From: Magnimaribacter mokuoloeensis
GTDB taxonomy: Bacteria; Pseudomonadota; Gammaproteobacteria; Magnimaribacterales; Magnimaribacteraceae
Direction: 5' to 3'
NCBI GenBank assembly: GCA_041860225.1
Contig: CP151794.1
Location: forward strand, 930,001 to 994,000
DNA length: 64,000 nucleotides
Program-made: the position numbers and the translations under genes
Shown: positions 18,549 to 26,183 of the stretch, piece by piece
How positions within the stretch are numbered: position 1 is the stretch's first letter
How the letters are laid out: every line of letters begins with the position of its first letter
Notes under the pieces: model-generated
What the model was told of the DNA's origin: nothing
Databases searched by the model: none
Seen by the model: the letters and a program-made list of their open reading frames with translations, nothing else

Positions 18549-19847
18549 ATGAAGTCAGTTTTAGAGAATTTTTTTTCAGTTTCAGAACATCAAACAAGCA
18601 TACAGAAGGAAATACTAGCCGGTGTAACTACTTTTATCACAATGGCTTACATTATATTTGTAAATCCTCAAATGATGGCTCAATCTGGAATGGATTACGG
18701 GGCTATATTTGTTGGTACATGCTTGGCAGCTGCAGTCGCTTGCCTTTTCATGGGACTCTTTGCAAATTGGCCGGTTGGCTTAGCTCCCGGTATGGGATTG
18801 AATGCATTTTTTACTTATACAGTAGTTGGGGAAATGGGTTATTCATGGGAGGTAGCCCTGGGAGCAGTCTTCATTGCAGGGATTCTATTTTTTATCATGA
18901 GCATAACCTCTTTGAGACGGTGGATGTTAGACAGTATTCCTTTGAATCTTAGGATTGCCATGGGTGCGGGAGTTGGTCTATTTATTGGATTCATTGGTCT
19001 CAAGAATGGAGGAATAATTGTTGCAAATGGGGCAACTTTTTTAAGTCTAGGAGACTTCACAAATCCAGGAACTTTATTAGCTGGCTTAGGGTTTTTGCTT
19101 ATATCTATACTCTCAATAAGAAAGATACCTGGAGCAATCATTATTGGAATATTATCCGTAACACTAATCAGTATCTTTTTAAATCTAGTTGAGTTTGAAG
19201 GTGTCTTTTCTATTCCTCCTGATGTAACTCCAGTACTTATGAAATTAGATATCCTTGGGGCATTAGACGTCGCAATGATAAGCGTAATTGTCTCGTTTCT
19301 TTTTGTGAATTTATTTGATACAGCAGGAACTTTATTTGGTGTAGCAACGCGGGCAAACCTAGTAACTGAAACAGGACATATTAAAGATTTAGATAAAGCT
19401 TTAAAGGTAGATAGTAGTTCAAGCGTTTTTGGTTCTTTCCTAGGTTGTGCCCCTGTAACAAGTTATGTAGAAAGCTCCGCAGGAATAGAAGCTGGCGGCA
19501 GAACTGGTATCACAGCTGTAGTTGTTGGAATTTTATTTCTTTTAGCAACCTTTTTGTCACCACTCGCGGCGGCCGTACCTGCCTACGCCACAGCCGGAGC
19601 TTTGATTTATGTAGCAATCTTAATGCTAAGCGGAATGGAAAGGCTCAATTGGGACGATCAGTCAGAATTGTTGCCAGCTTTGATAATGATAGTGATGATC
19701 CCACTAACATTCTCGATAGCAAATGGTATAGCTTTAGGATTTTTAGCCTATGTATCCATAAAATTATTTATAGGTGAAATCAATAAGATTTCTTCAGGTG
19801 CTTGGTTCCTGACTTTAATATTTGTAGCTAAATTTATTTTTCTTTAG
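18549..19847 (+). CDS. NCS2 (AzgA-type) adenine/guanine/hypoxanthine permease
   Basis: This 432-residue inner-membrane transporter has about 12 to 14 helices. AzgA-subfamily motifs are visible: TFITMAYIIFVNPQMM near residue 30, GLAPGMGLNAFFTY near 78, NLFDTAGTLFGVATRA near 255 and APVTSYVESSAGIEAGGRTG near 300. It imports purine bases with protons. AAGGAG at about 18530 lies some 14 bp before the ATG. It faces away from the TonB receptor gene and meets YghU end to end with a 3 bp gap. Nearby phosphoribosyltransferases would trap the imported bases. Confidence 0.93.
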   Translation: MKSVLENFFSVSEHQTSIQKEILAGVTTFITMAYIIFVNPQMMAQSGMDYGAIFVGTCLAAAVACLFMGLFANWPVGLAPGMGLNAFFTYTVVGEMGYSWEVALGAVFIAGILFFIMSITSLRRWMLDSIPLNLRIAMGAGVGLFIGFIGLKNGGIIVANGATFLSLGDFTNPGTLLAGLGFLLISILSIRKIPGAIIIGILSVTLISIFLNLVEFEGVFSIPPDVTPVLMKLDILGALDVAMISVIVSFLFVNLFDTAGTLFGVATRANLVTETGHIKDLDKALKVDSSSSVFGSFLGCAPVTSYVESSAGIEAGGRTGITAVVVGILFLLATFLSPLAAAVPAYATAGALIYVAILMLSGMERLNWDDQSELLPALIMIVMIPLTFSIANGIALGFLAYVSIKLFIGEINKISSGAWFLTLIFVAKFIFL

Positions 19848-19850
19848 AAA

Positions 19851-20699
19851 TTAAAGTTTAATGTCGCTGGCATCATGCCTTTCTAATATTTCTTTATCGT
19901 CGGGACCATTAGGTTTTCTATTTACCAAGGAACCTCTCTTGTAAGCAGGGCGTTCAGTTATTTGCTTAGCCCATCGACCCAAATTCTTGTAAGAATCTAC
20001 TTCAAGAAATTCTGAAGCATTGTAAGCATTATTGAGAACTAAGGTTCCGTACCATGAATGAATAGCAATATCTGAGATGTTGTACTCATCCCCGCAGATA
20101 TATTCTCTAGCATCTAAGTTTTTATCCAATAAATCTAATTGACGTTTAACTTCCATAGCGTATCTGTTAATTGGGTATTCATATTTTTCAGGGGCATATG
20201 CATAAAAATGACCAAATCCTCCTCCTAGGTAAGGAGCACTTCCCATCTGCCAAAAGACCCACGACATACACTCTGCTCTTGCAGAGGCCTCAGTAGGAAG
20301 AAATTCTCCAAATTTTTCTGCTAGGTAAACTAAAATTGCACCTGATTCAAAGACTCGTGTTGGAGGGTTGGTGCTTGTATCAAGTAGTGCTGGTATTTTT
20401 GAATTTGGGTTTATATCCACAAAACCGCTACTAAATTGTGCACCTTCACCAATATTAATTAAGAATGCATCGTATTCAGCACCCTCATGACCCAGCGCTA
20501 ATAGTTCTTCTAATAGTATGGTTACCTTTATCCCATTAGGAGTGCCTAATGAATAGAGTTGCAGAGGATGTTTTCCAACTGGTAATTCTTTTTCATGAGT
20601 AGCACCTGCTATCGGTCTATTTATATTTGCGAATCTCCCGCCACTTTCGGTATCCCAAGTCCAAACTTTGGGTGGTACATATTCTGAAGAATTACTCAT
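19851..20699 (-). CDS. yghU: YghU-type glutathione S-transferase/disulfide reductase
   Basis: This 282-residue protein is very like Escherichia coli YghU in length and order. An N-terminal extension (PPKVWTWDTESGGRFANINR) precedes a GST fold with LYSLGTPNGIKVTILLEEL, NPNSKIPALLD and a FESGAILVYLAEKFG contact. YICGDEYNISDIAIHSW forms the C-terminal capping segment. YghU reduces disulfide-bond-like substrates and peroxides using two glutathiones. The whole open frame is intact. Confidence 0.9.
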   Translation of the reverse strand: MSNSSEYVPPKVWTWDTESGGRFANINRPIAGATHEKELPVGKHPLQLYSLGTPNGIKVTILLEELLALGHEGAEYDAFLINIGEGAQFSSGFVDINPNSKIPALLDTSTNPPTRVFESGAILVYLAEKFGEFLPTEASARAECMSWVFWQMGSAPYLGGGFGHFYAYAPEKYEYPINRYAMEVKRQLDLLDKNLDAREYICGDEYNISDIAIHSWYGTLVLNNAYNASEFLEVDSYKNLGRWAKQITERPAYKRGSLVNRKPNGPDDKEILERHDASDIKL

Positions 20700-20861
20700 T
20701 CAAGCTCCTTGATTATTAATACTTAGATATAAACTTTAATAACTTTTTTCTTTATTGGAAAGTTGAAGTAAAGAATAACTCACTCAAAGCCTCTTTGTAA
20801 GATTTATTAGTAAATAACCCTGAAACATTGAAATTTTAAATAAAATTGATATAAAAGATTT

Positions 20862-21311
20862 ATGAATCTACTCAATAACCAAGACTTAAAATGGAAACAT
20901 TATAAGGATGATAAAAATTTTGATTTCCCAATTGATTATTCTGATGCAATTTTAGATGCTCGAAAGGATGGAAGGCTAGAAATTTTAGTTAAGTGGGCAC
21001 CTAATTCATTTTGTCACTTCCATAGACATACAGCTGAGACAAGTTCTGTTGTAATCCAAGGGGAGTTGCATGTCTCTGATATAGATCTTGAATCGGGGGA
21101 AAAAACTTCATCTAGGGTAAGAAAAGTGGGAGATTTTGTTCATAAAGAACCTGGAGATATACATATGGAACAAGGCGGTCCAGAAGGTGCTTTGGTGTTA
21201 TTTAATATCTATGCACCTGAAGGAGATGGATCTCTGGCTGAATCGCTAGCTCAAGATGGCAAAGTGCTAAGTGTCTCTACTATGAAAAAAATCCTTCAAA
21301 AAAGGGTTTAG
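20862..21311 (+). CDS. Cupin-domain protein
   Basis: This 149-residue protein forms one cupin barrel. CHFHRHTAETSSVVIQGEL near residue 46 supplies the His-x-His...Glu...Gly metal-binding motif 1, and GDFVHKEPGDIHMEQGG near 90 gives motif 2 with a His. A bound divalent metal is therefore likely. The substrate is unknown; relatives include dioxygenases and small-molecule sensors. The next gene begins 5 bp after its stop, so they form a two-gene plus-strand set. Confidence 0.78.
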   Translation: MNLLNNQDLKWKHYKDDKNFDFPIDYSDAILDARKDGRLEILVKWAPNSFCHFHRHTAETSSVVIQGELHVSDIDLESGEKTSSRVRKVGDFVHKEPGDIHMEQGGPEGALVLFNIYAPEGDGSLAESLAQDGKVLSVSTMKKILQKRV

Positions 21312-21316
21312 TAGTT

Positions 21317-21763
21317 ATGGAGTCAAAGCAAATAGATGAGTTCCTGAGCTCTTGGTGTAAAGGTGTCATAGAGATTGGTAAGACGCACCTAGAAGGTGGA
21401 GATTTTTACCAGAGAGCCGTAAATTTCCTCAGCACTCACTATGCTTTTGACGAAATGGAAGTTTTATTTAAACCAACTTTCACAAAGCAAGTTGTTTTTA
21501 GAAATAATTTAAAAGATGCTTTATCTTATTTTGTTGGAGGAGGTGTCTCTGAAGATAATGGCTTTGCTCTTAAACCTTGGGTAAATATCGAGTTAGAAGA
21601 AATAAATCTTCTACTCGAAACAAATCTTACTGCTGCAATGGGTACACTTAATTTTAAACCCTACGATTCTGAAGAAACTACTTTAGTAGCCTTTACATTT
21701 ATTTTTGTAAGAGTTGATGAAGGTTTAAAAATTCAAGTACATCACTCATCACCTGTGAGTTAG
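21317..21763 (+). CDS. NTF2/SnoaL-like small protein
   Basis: This 148-residue protein has predicted helices first (FLSSWCKGVIEIGKTHLEGG) and then strands. The layout suits the NTF2-like cone, a fold found in isomerases and small-molecule binding proteins. The fold call rests on overall pattern, including VEVLFKPT-like and HHSSPVS segments at the C-terminus. The final VHHSSP stretch is typical of calcium/calmodulin-associated or SnoaL-like domains. No catalytic residues can be named. It is translated directly after the cupin gene and may share a substrate with it. Confidence 0.55.
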   Translation: MESKQIDEFLSSWCKGVIEIGKTHLEGGDFYQRAVNFLSTHYAFDEMEVLFKPTFTKQVVFRNNLKDALSYFVGGGVSEDNGFALKPWVNIELEEINLLLETNLTAAMGTLNFKPYDSEETTLVAFTFIFVRVDEGLKIQVHHSSPVS

Positions 21764-21766
21764 TCA

Positions 21767-21964
21767 CTAGAAAGTGTAATGATCCGAAAAGTGCTTCTCT
21801 CTTGATTCTTTATTCATTCCTGCGGTTTCGTCCATAAAAGTATTTCTTTCTTCTCGGGTTTTGAATATCCATATGCATACACAATCATTACTGTGATAAA
21901 TGGCCTTTAACTCGTCATCAATTTCGCATATCTCTTCTGGTACTTCTACTTGTAAACAAATCAT
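21767..21964 (-). CDS. Small protein of unknown function
   Basis: This 65-residue acidic, soluble protein has two cysteines in HSNDCVCIWIFKTREERN. Its start overlaps the stop of the upstream enoyl-CoA hydratase gene as ATGA, which points to coupled translation and makes the gene credible. The layout of short strands and a helix with IWIF.TREER could be a small ferredoxin-like (dimeric alpha-beta barrel) fold. I do not recognise the family. Confidence 0.5.
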   Translation of the reverse strand: MICLQVEVPEEICEIDDELKAIYHSNDCVCIWIFKTREERNTFMDETAGMNKESREKHFSDHYTF

Positions 21965-22752
21965 TTATTGAACTCCGGTTTTCTTTTTTCTAGAAAAGCA
22001 ATCATACCTTCTTGTGAATCTTTGGTGCCGCTATTATCAAGTACAGCCTGTCTTTCTGCTTTCAGAAGATCTTCTAGTTCCCTATCGGAGCTATTAACAA
22101 GAACACTCATCATACTTTTGACAGCCTGTGCTGGTTGTGAAGCTAGCTCATGTGCAAGAGATACGGCTGCAGATTTTAGTTCCTCTAAAGGCCATATTTC
22201 ATGAACCAATCCTATCTCTAAAGCTTTCTTTCCAGATATTTTTTTTGATCTCAATATCATATCCATGGCTTGATTCTCTCCAACACACTTTGATAAGCGT
22301 GCACTACCTCCCCACGCCGGAACCGCTCCTAAGTCAAGCTCAGGCAGTCCTATCTGAGCTCCCTCATCTGCTGCAAGCCTAAAATGACATCCTAAAGGCA
22401 CTTCTAGACCTCCTCCTAAACAATAACCAAACATAGTGGCTATCCATGGTTTATGCATAGTCTCAATTGCTTCTATGACATTTAACCTTTGATCAAATAA
22501 AGCATCTGAACTCCCCTTCCTTTCAACTCCTTCTGGTAACTGTTTGAGGTTCATTCCTACTGAGAAGTTATCCAGTCCTTCAGCGGTTAAAACTACAGCT
22601 CGAATAGAACTATCTTTTTCTATCTTAATTACCAATTCTTCAAGAGAATCCATGAAATCTAAGGACATGCGGTTATAAGGGGCATCATTTATTGAGATAA
22701 TTGCTATCGCATCATCCCTTTCAAAAACAAGACTTTCTTTCATTTTATTCAC
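21961..22752 (-). CDS. Enoyl-CoA hydratase/isomerase family protein
   Basis: This 263-residue crotonase-fold protein has the oxyanion-hole segment FSVGMNLKQLP near residue 64 and GYCLGGGLEVPLGCHFRLA near 110, where Glu is expected. It also has IGLPELDLGAVPAWGGSARL near 135 with the second Glu. Both acid positions of a hydratase are thus present. It acts on a fatty or aromatic acyl-CoA. It is coupled to the small unknown gene downstream. A second crotonase lies at 30.2 kb. Confidence 0.87.
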   Translation of the reverse strand: MNKMKESLVFERDDAIAIISINDAPYNRMSLDFMDSLEELVIKIEKDSSIRAVVLTAEGLDNFSVGMNLKQLPEGVERKGSSDALFDQRLNVIEAIETMHKPWIATMFGYCLGGGLEVPLGCHFRLAADEGAQIGLPELDLGAVPAWGGSARLSKCVGENQAMDMILRSKKISGKKALEIGLVHEIWPLEELKSAAVSLAHELASQPAQAVKSMMSVLVNSSDRELEDLLKAERQAVLDNSGTKDSQEGMIAFLEKRKPEFNK

Positions 22753-22792
22753 CTAATTTTTTTGAACTTACAATACATTAGCAAAAGTATTC

Positions 22793-23452
22793 TTAATCAG
22801 AAGTTTGAGGCATTTGAATTAAACCCAACTTAAGATAAAGAGAAAATAAGTCAGTTAAGCCACGTTGGCTTATAATTTTGTCATTTTCCAAAGTAAGTAT
22901 CGTTACGTCTCTGAAACTAACTTTTTCTTTTGTAGTTGGATGAGAGCCACTGATCTCTAGAATGACAATTACTTCCTTGTCAGCAATTAAAAGCTCTTCT
23001 ATATCTTCTCTGTAATCTGGTAAATCTTCTCTTACCTTAAGCGCTAAATTTGTTACTCCTTCTAAACCCTCTCCCCAATCAGGAAAAGGATAGTCGGCCT
23101 TAAAGTTATCTGAATAAAATTCACCTACCCTCGATATATCTCCTTCAGTCCATATTACCCGCATCGCCTCTCTAACAATATCTTCTGAACTTTTAGAAGA
23201 CTCTTCACCTGCCGTTTTATTCTGAAAGTATCCCCTTATCGCAATGTAAGTTTGGATGAGATTTGCAATTACAAAGGCAAATAAATCTACAAATAGAAAT
23301 ATTATCGCTCCTGAAAATCTGCTTAAAGCGGTCATCAGATACCCTTTTAATCTTGTTTTATGCCTGACAGAGCTTACTAAATATAAAGCCAATATGCTTA
23401 GCACCAGAATTAACCATTGACCGTATTCAAGTATAAAGAAATAGTCTTTCAT
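22793..23452 (-). CDS. Membrane-anchored SnoaL-like (NTF2 fold) protein
   Basis: This 219-residue protein has two hydrophobic segments (residues 10-27 and 45-68), then a soluble SnoaL-like domain. It carries the typical pattern of an early helix (AMRVIWTEGDISRVGEFYSDNF), YPFPDWGEGLEG, and later strands with VILEISGSHPTTKEKVSFRD. SnoaL relatives cyclise or isomerise polyketide-like or sterol-like compounds. Anchoring one to a membrane is uncommon. It precedes a DoxX-like membrane protein in the same direction. Confidence 0.6.
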   Translation of the reverse strand: MKDYFFILEYGQWLILVLSILALYLVSSVRHKTRLKGYLMTALSRFSGAIIFLFVDLFAFVIANLIQTYIAIRGYFQNKTAGEESSKSSEDIVREAMRVIWTEGDISRVGEFYSDNFKADYPFPDWGEGLEGVTNLALKVREDLPDYREDIEELLIADKEVIVILEISGSHPTTKEKVSFRDVTILTLENDKIISQRGLTDLFSLYLKLGLIQMPQTSD

Positions 23453-23469
23453 ATAATTTTACTTTTTGT

Positions 23470-23904
23470 TTAATTTGGAAGATTAGAAGGATTAAAAGAT
23501 GGTCTAGTTACAGAATAGGCCCAGTAAAAGAAGAGAAATTGTAAAGCGAGACGAAAATATAAAGCTGAAATAGGTATATCAGGAAAAGCTTCAGGTGTAA
23601 GAGCCATATAAATATTTGCTGGGTAAACGGCTACCAAAAGAGCAACCAATCCCCATCCAGAAAACCGTCTCAATCTTGGGATCAACACACCTATTCCACC
23701 TAGTATCTCAAAAAAACCGCTTATATAAACCGCCTCAGCATGCAGAGGAAATGCTGGAGGCATAATGGATAGATAAAAATCAGGATTGATAAAGTGATCA
23801 ATGCCTACGTTTATAAAAAAGGCTGAAAGTCCGATTAGAACAATCTTTCTCCATATACCCTTGGGCAATTCTAATTTACTAACCAGACTGTTTAAAAAAG
23901 TCAT
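23470..23904 (-). CDS. DoxX-like membrane protein
   Basis: This protein of about 144 residues has four membrane helices. The ATG at 23902-23904 is used because the longer frame starts inside the upstream methyltransferase gene. FINVGIDHFINPDFY, YISGFFEILGGIGVLIPRLR and GLVALLVAVYPANIYMAL form the DoxX/YphA-like pattern. The function is unknown; family members are linked to redox and thiol stress. It lies 14 bp after the methyltransferase stop. Confidence 0.72.
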   Translation of the reverse strand: MTFLNSLVSKLELPKGIWRKIVLIGLSAFFINVGIDHFINPDFYLSIMPPAFPLHAEAVYISGFFEILGGIGVLIPRLRRFSGWGLVALLVAVYPANIYMALTPEAFPDIPISALYFRLALQFLFFYWAYSVTRPSFNPSNLPN

Positions 23905-23918
23905 TATAAAATTATAGG

Positions 23919-24545
23919 TTAAAGTGAAGCTTTTTTTCCTGTAACAACTAACGTTCCGGCCCAATCCTCTGTTTTATTTACTCGCCAGCTTTCGACTTCT
24001 TTGAAACCAGCTTGTTCAAAAAGATGAACCCATTCAGATTCTTTTAACATCAGCATAGGCGTTTTTACTTTAGCTTCCCACGAGTGGGATTCTTTATTTT
24101 CATAATATAAATCTAATCCAATTATTAATCGTCCATCAGAATTCAACCATGACTCCTGGACTTTTTTAATAACAGATAACGGATCATTTAAGTAATACAT
24201 GACCTCCATGGAATGCACTAAATCAAACTTCATAGACGGTTGGTATGTTGTTAAATCAGCACAGATATAGTGACAATCTTTACCTTTCTTTTTTGCATTA
24301 GAGATCATTTGTTTTGCCCCATCTATACCTATTGCAAGTTTACAGAGAGGATCATTGATAAGTTTTCTTACTACCCAGCCGTTACCGCAACCCATGTCTA
24401 AGAAATTAAAACTTTTGCTGAGCAAGCTTCTTTCCTTTAAGGCGAATCTAAGTATTTCGTTTACAGAGGCAGCATGTCCTTTTTCCATCCCCTCATCTTT
24501 TCCATTTTCAGCCCATTCTCCAAAAACTTCAGTAGCTTTTCGCAT
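23919..24545 (-). CDS. Class I SAM-dependent methyltransferase
   Basis: This 208-residue Rossmann-fold methyltransferase has motif I FLDMGCGNGWVVRKL near residue 47, GIDGAKQMI near 74 (acidic end of strand 2), CADLTTYQP near 94 and DLVHSMEVMYYLNDP near 106. The substrate is not identifiable. The gene follows a GST-like gene by 3 bp and is followed by the DoxX-like gene, so all three are probably one transcript. Confidence 0.82.
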   Translation of the reverse strand: MRKATEVFGEWAENGKDEGMEKGHAASVNEILRFALKERSLLSKSFNFLDMGCGNGWVVRKLINDPLCKLAIGIDGAKQMISNAKKKGKDCHYICADLTTYQPSMKFDLVHSMEVMYYLNDPLSVIKKVQESWLNSDGRLIIGLDLYYENKESHSWEAKVKTPMLMLKESEWVHLFEQAGFKEVESWRVNKTEDWAGTLVVTGKKASL

Positions 24546-24548
24546 TAC

Positions 24549-25364
24549 TTATAATAAATCACCACCTAAGATTGCGGGAGTTTCACAATAGTTTTTCAGT
24601 ATGTAATGCTGATGATCTTGTATTCTATTGCTCAATACTTCTTTGATAGCTGGAATTTTTGAATTACCTTCAAACCACATCAACATGCCCCGATTTTGTT
24701 CAGTTCTTGGCATGATTTCTTCAGGGGTAGGAAGTGTGCTCATAACCATCGTGGACCAATATATATCTGCAGCCGAAATTGAATTACCAACAAGATATTT
24801 AGAACCTACTTTTTCTTGATCTTCTAAACGATTATCAATTAATCGAATTATCTCCACTATTTTATCTAGTGCGACCGCGCTGGCTTCCTCAGAATATCCA
24901 TACTTTCTAGCCAAAGGATTGTCGCTCAATATCCTTATATTCCAGACAAGTCCATCTTCTCCCAAAATGACTGCGCAAAGACCTAACATATCTACGCGAT
25001 CTTGGAGATTGTCTGGCATTAATTTTGGGCTATCTGCACTTCCAATATTTTCAGCTAGAGAAAGTTGTTCAATCCAAACATTTCTAGGTCTTTCTTCATC
25101 ATGAAACATGGTTGGCAAGCTTGTTTGGCTAGTTAGTTCATATAATCTTGCCTGCCTATCTTCTCCAGTTTCTTTATTTACACCCATGAGAGGATGTAAC
25201 GCTCTTATGAGAGGAACCTTTTTTACGTAACAAATGTTTTTTAGCGCTTCTGCATAAAGTGCTTGCATGCCGGGAATGAAAGTAACCCTTGTGCCACTTT
25301 TCATCGAAGCAGCTTCATCAAGAGATATAAATTTTACTTCTTCAGAATTGTCCTTTTTGCTCAT
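24549..25364 (-). CDS. GST-like protein with divergent N-terminal domain
   Basis: This 271-residue protein has a helical second half. KYLVGNSISAADIYWST near residue 190 is the GST C-terminal domain N-capping motif. The first half is a weak thioredoxin-like match (PLIRALHPLMG...TSLPTMFHDEERP). No clear glutathione-binding Glu-Ser pair is seen, so enzymatic activity is doubtful. It heads the run with the methyltransferase and DoxX-like genes. Confidence 0.6.
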   Translation of the reverse strand: MSKKDNSEEVKFISLDEAASMKSGTRVTFIPGMQALYAEALKNICYVKKVPLIRALHPLMGVNKETGEDRQARLYELTSQTSLPTMFHDEERPRNVWIEQLSLAENIGSADSPKLMPDNLQDRVDMLGLCAVILGEDGLVWNIRILSDNPLARKYGYSEEASAVALDKIVEIIRLIDNRLEDQEKVGSKYLVGNSISAADIYWSTMVMSTLPTPEEIMPRTEQNRGMLMWFEGNSKIPAIKEVLSNRIQDHQHYILKNYCETPAILGGDLL

Positions 25365-25401
25365 AATCTTTCCAATTAATTTTTAAAAATATCCATCTTC
25401 T

Positions 25402-26154
25402 CTATTCTAGAAAATTAAGCCGCACCTGATCCATCTGCTCTCGTGTGACGCCTATTTTTTCTAAATACTCAATAACACTTCCCCATTTGGATTCCACTCC
25501 ATCCAAGAAATCTTTCATTGCATCTTTTGGGACTCCTGCAATAGATATCATTTTCTCTCGATTATATCCCTCTGGGTATCCAACTGTACTTTCAATGAAG
25601 TCAGCTTGTCTTTCTGTATCAAGATTAGTTAGTAAATAATCTGCCTCTATAATATCTCGACTGACACCTAAAACAGAAAGCAAGAAGGCTGTTGAAACAC
25701 CTGTTCGGTCTTTACCTGCTGTGCAATGCAAAAGCACAGGTAAATTTTCTTCCTCAGCTAAAATCCCGAACAATCTAAGCCATGATGTAGGGCCAAATTC
25801 TAGGTAACCTAAATATCGCTTTCCCGAAATACCAGTATCGCCAACAAGTTTATTTAATTTCTCACTGCCGCCTTCAGGGATCACAGAAATGTTTATGTAT
25901 TTAGCTCCCATATCTTCAAGAGGGCCTCTTCCTTGATCCAAGACTTCTTCTTGCTTTCGTAGATCAATTTGAGTTGAGATATTAAGATCTGATAACTGAG
26001 CAAGATCCTTGTTGGTCATTCTGTCTTGTCTCCCTGCACGAAAATAGAGGCCTTTTTTAACTCTCCTACCATCTTGATTAAGATAGCCACCTATATCTCT
26101 AAAGTTAAAACAACCCTCAAAGGAGTAATGTCTTTCTGAATAATCGTTTATCAT
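25402..26154 (-). CDS. Protein tyrosine/serine phosphatase
   Basis: This 250-residue protein has the cysteine phosphatase loop HCTAGKDRTG at residues 143-152 and the upstream FNFRDIGGY signature at 17-25, both typical of the Y_phosphatase3 family. The nucleophile is Cys144 and Arg150 holds the phosphate. Substrates in bacteria include phosphotyrosine and phosphoinositide-like compounds. It lies 29 bp after the DUF5916 gene on the same strand. The general acid Asp could not be assigned by eye. Confidence 0.85.
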   Translation of the reverse strand: MINDYSERHYSFEGCFNFRDIGGYLNQDGRRVKKGLYFRAGRQDRMTNKDLAQLSDLNISTQIDLRKQEEVLDQGRGPLEDMGAKYINISVIPEGGSEKLNKLVGDTGISGKRYLGYLEFGPTSWLRLFGILAEEENLPVLLHCTAGKDRTGVSTAFLLSVLGVSRDIIEADYLLTNLDTERQADFIESTVGYPEGYNREKMISIAGVPKDAMKDFLDGVESKWGSVIEYLEKIGVTREQMDQVRLNFLE

Positions 26155-26183
26155 ATTTTTATATCCTTTGGCCTAAAACTTAA

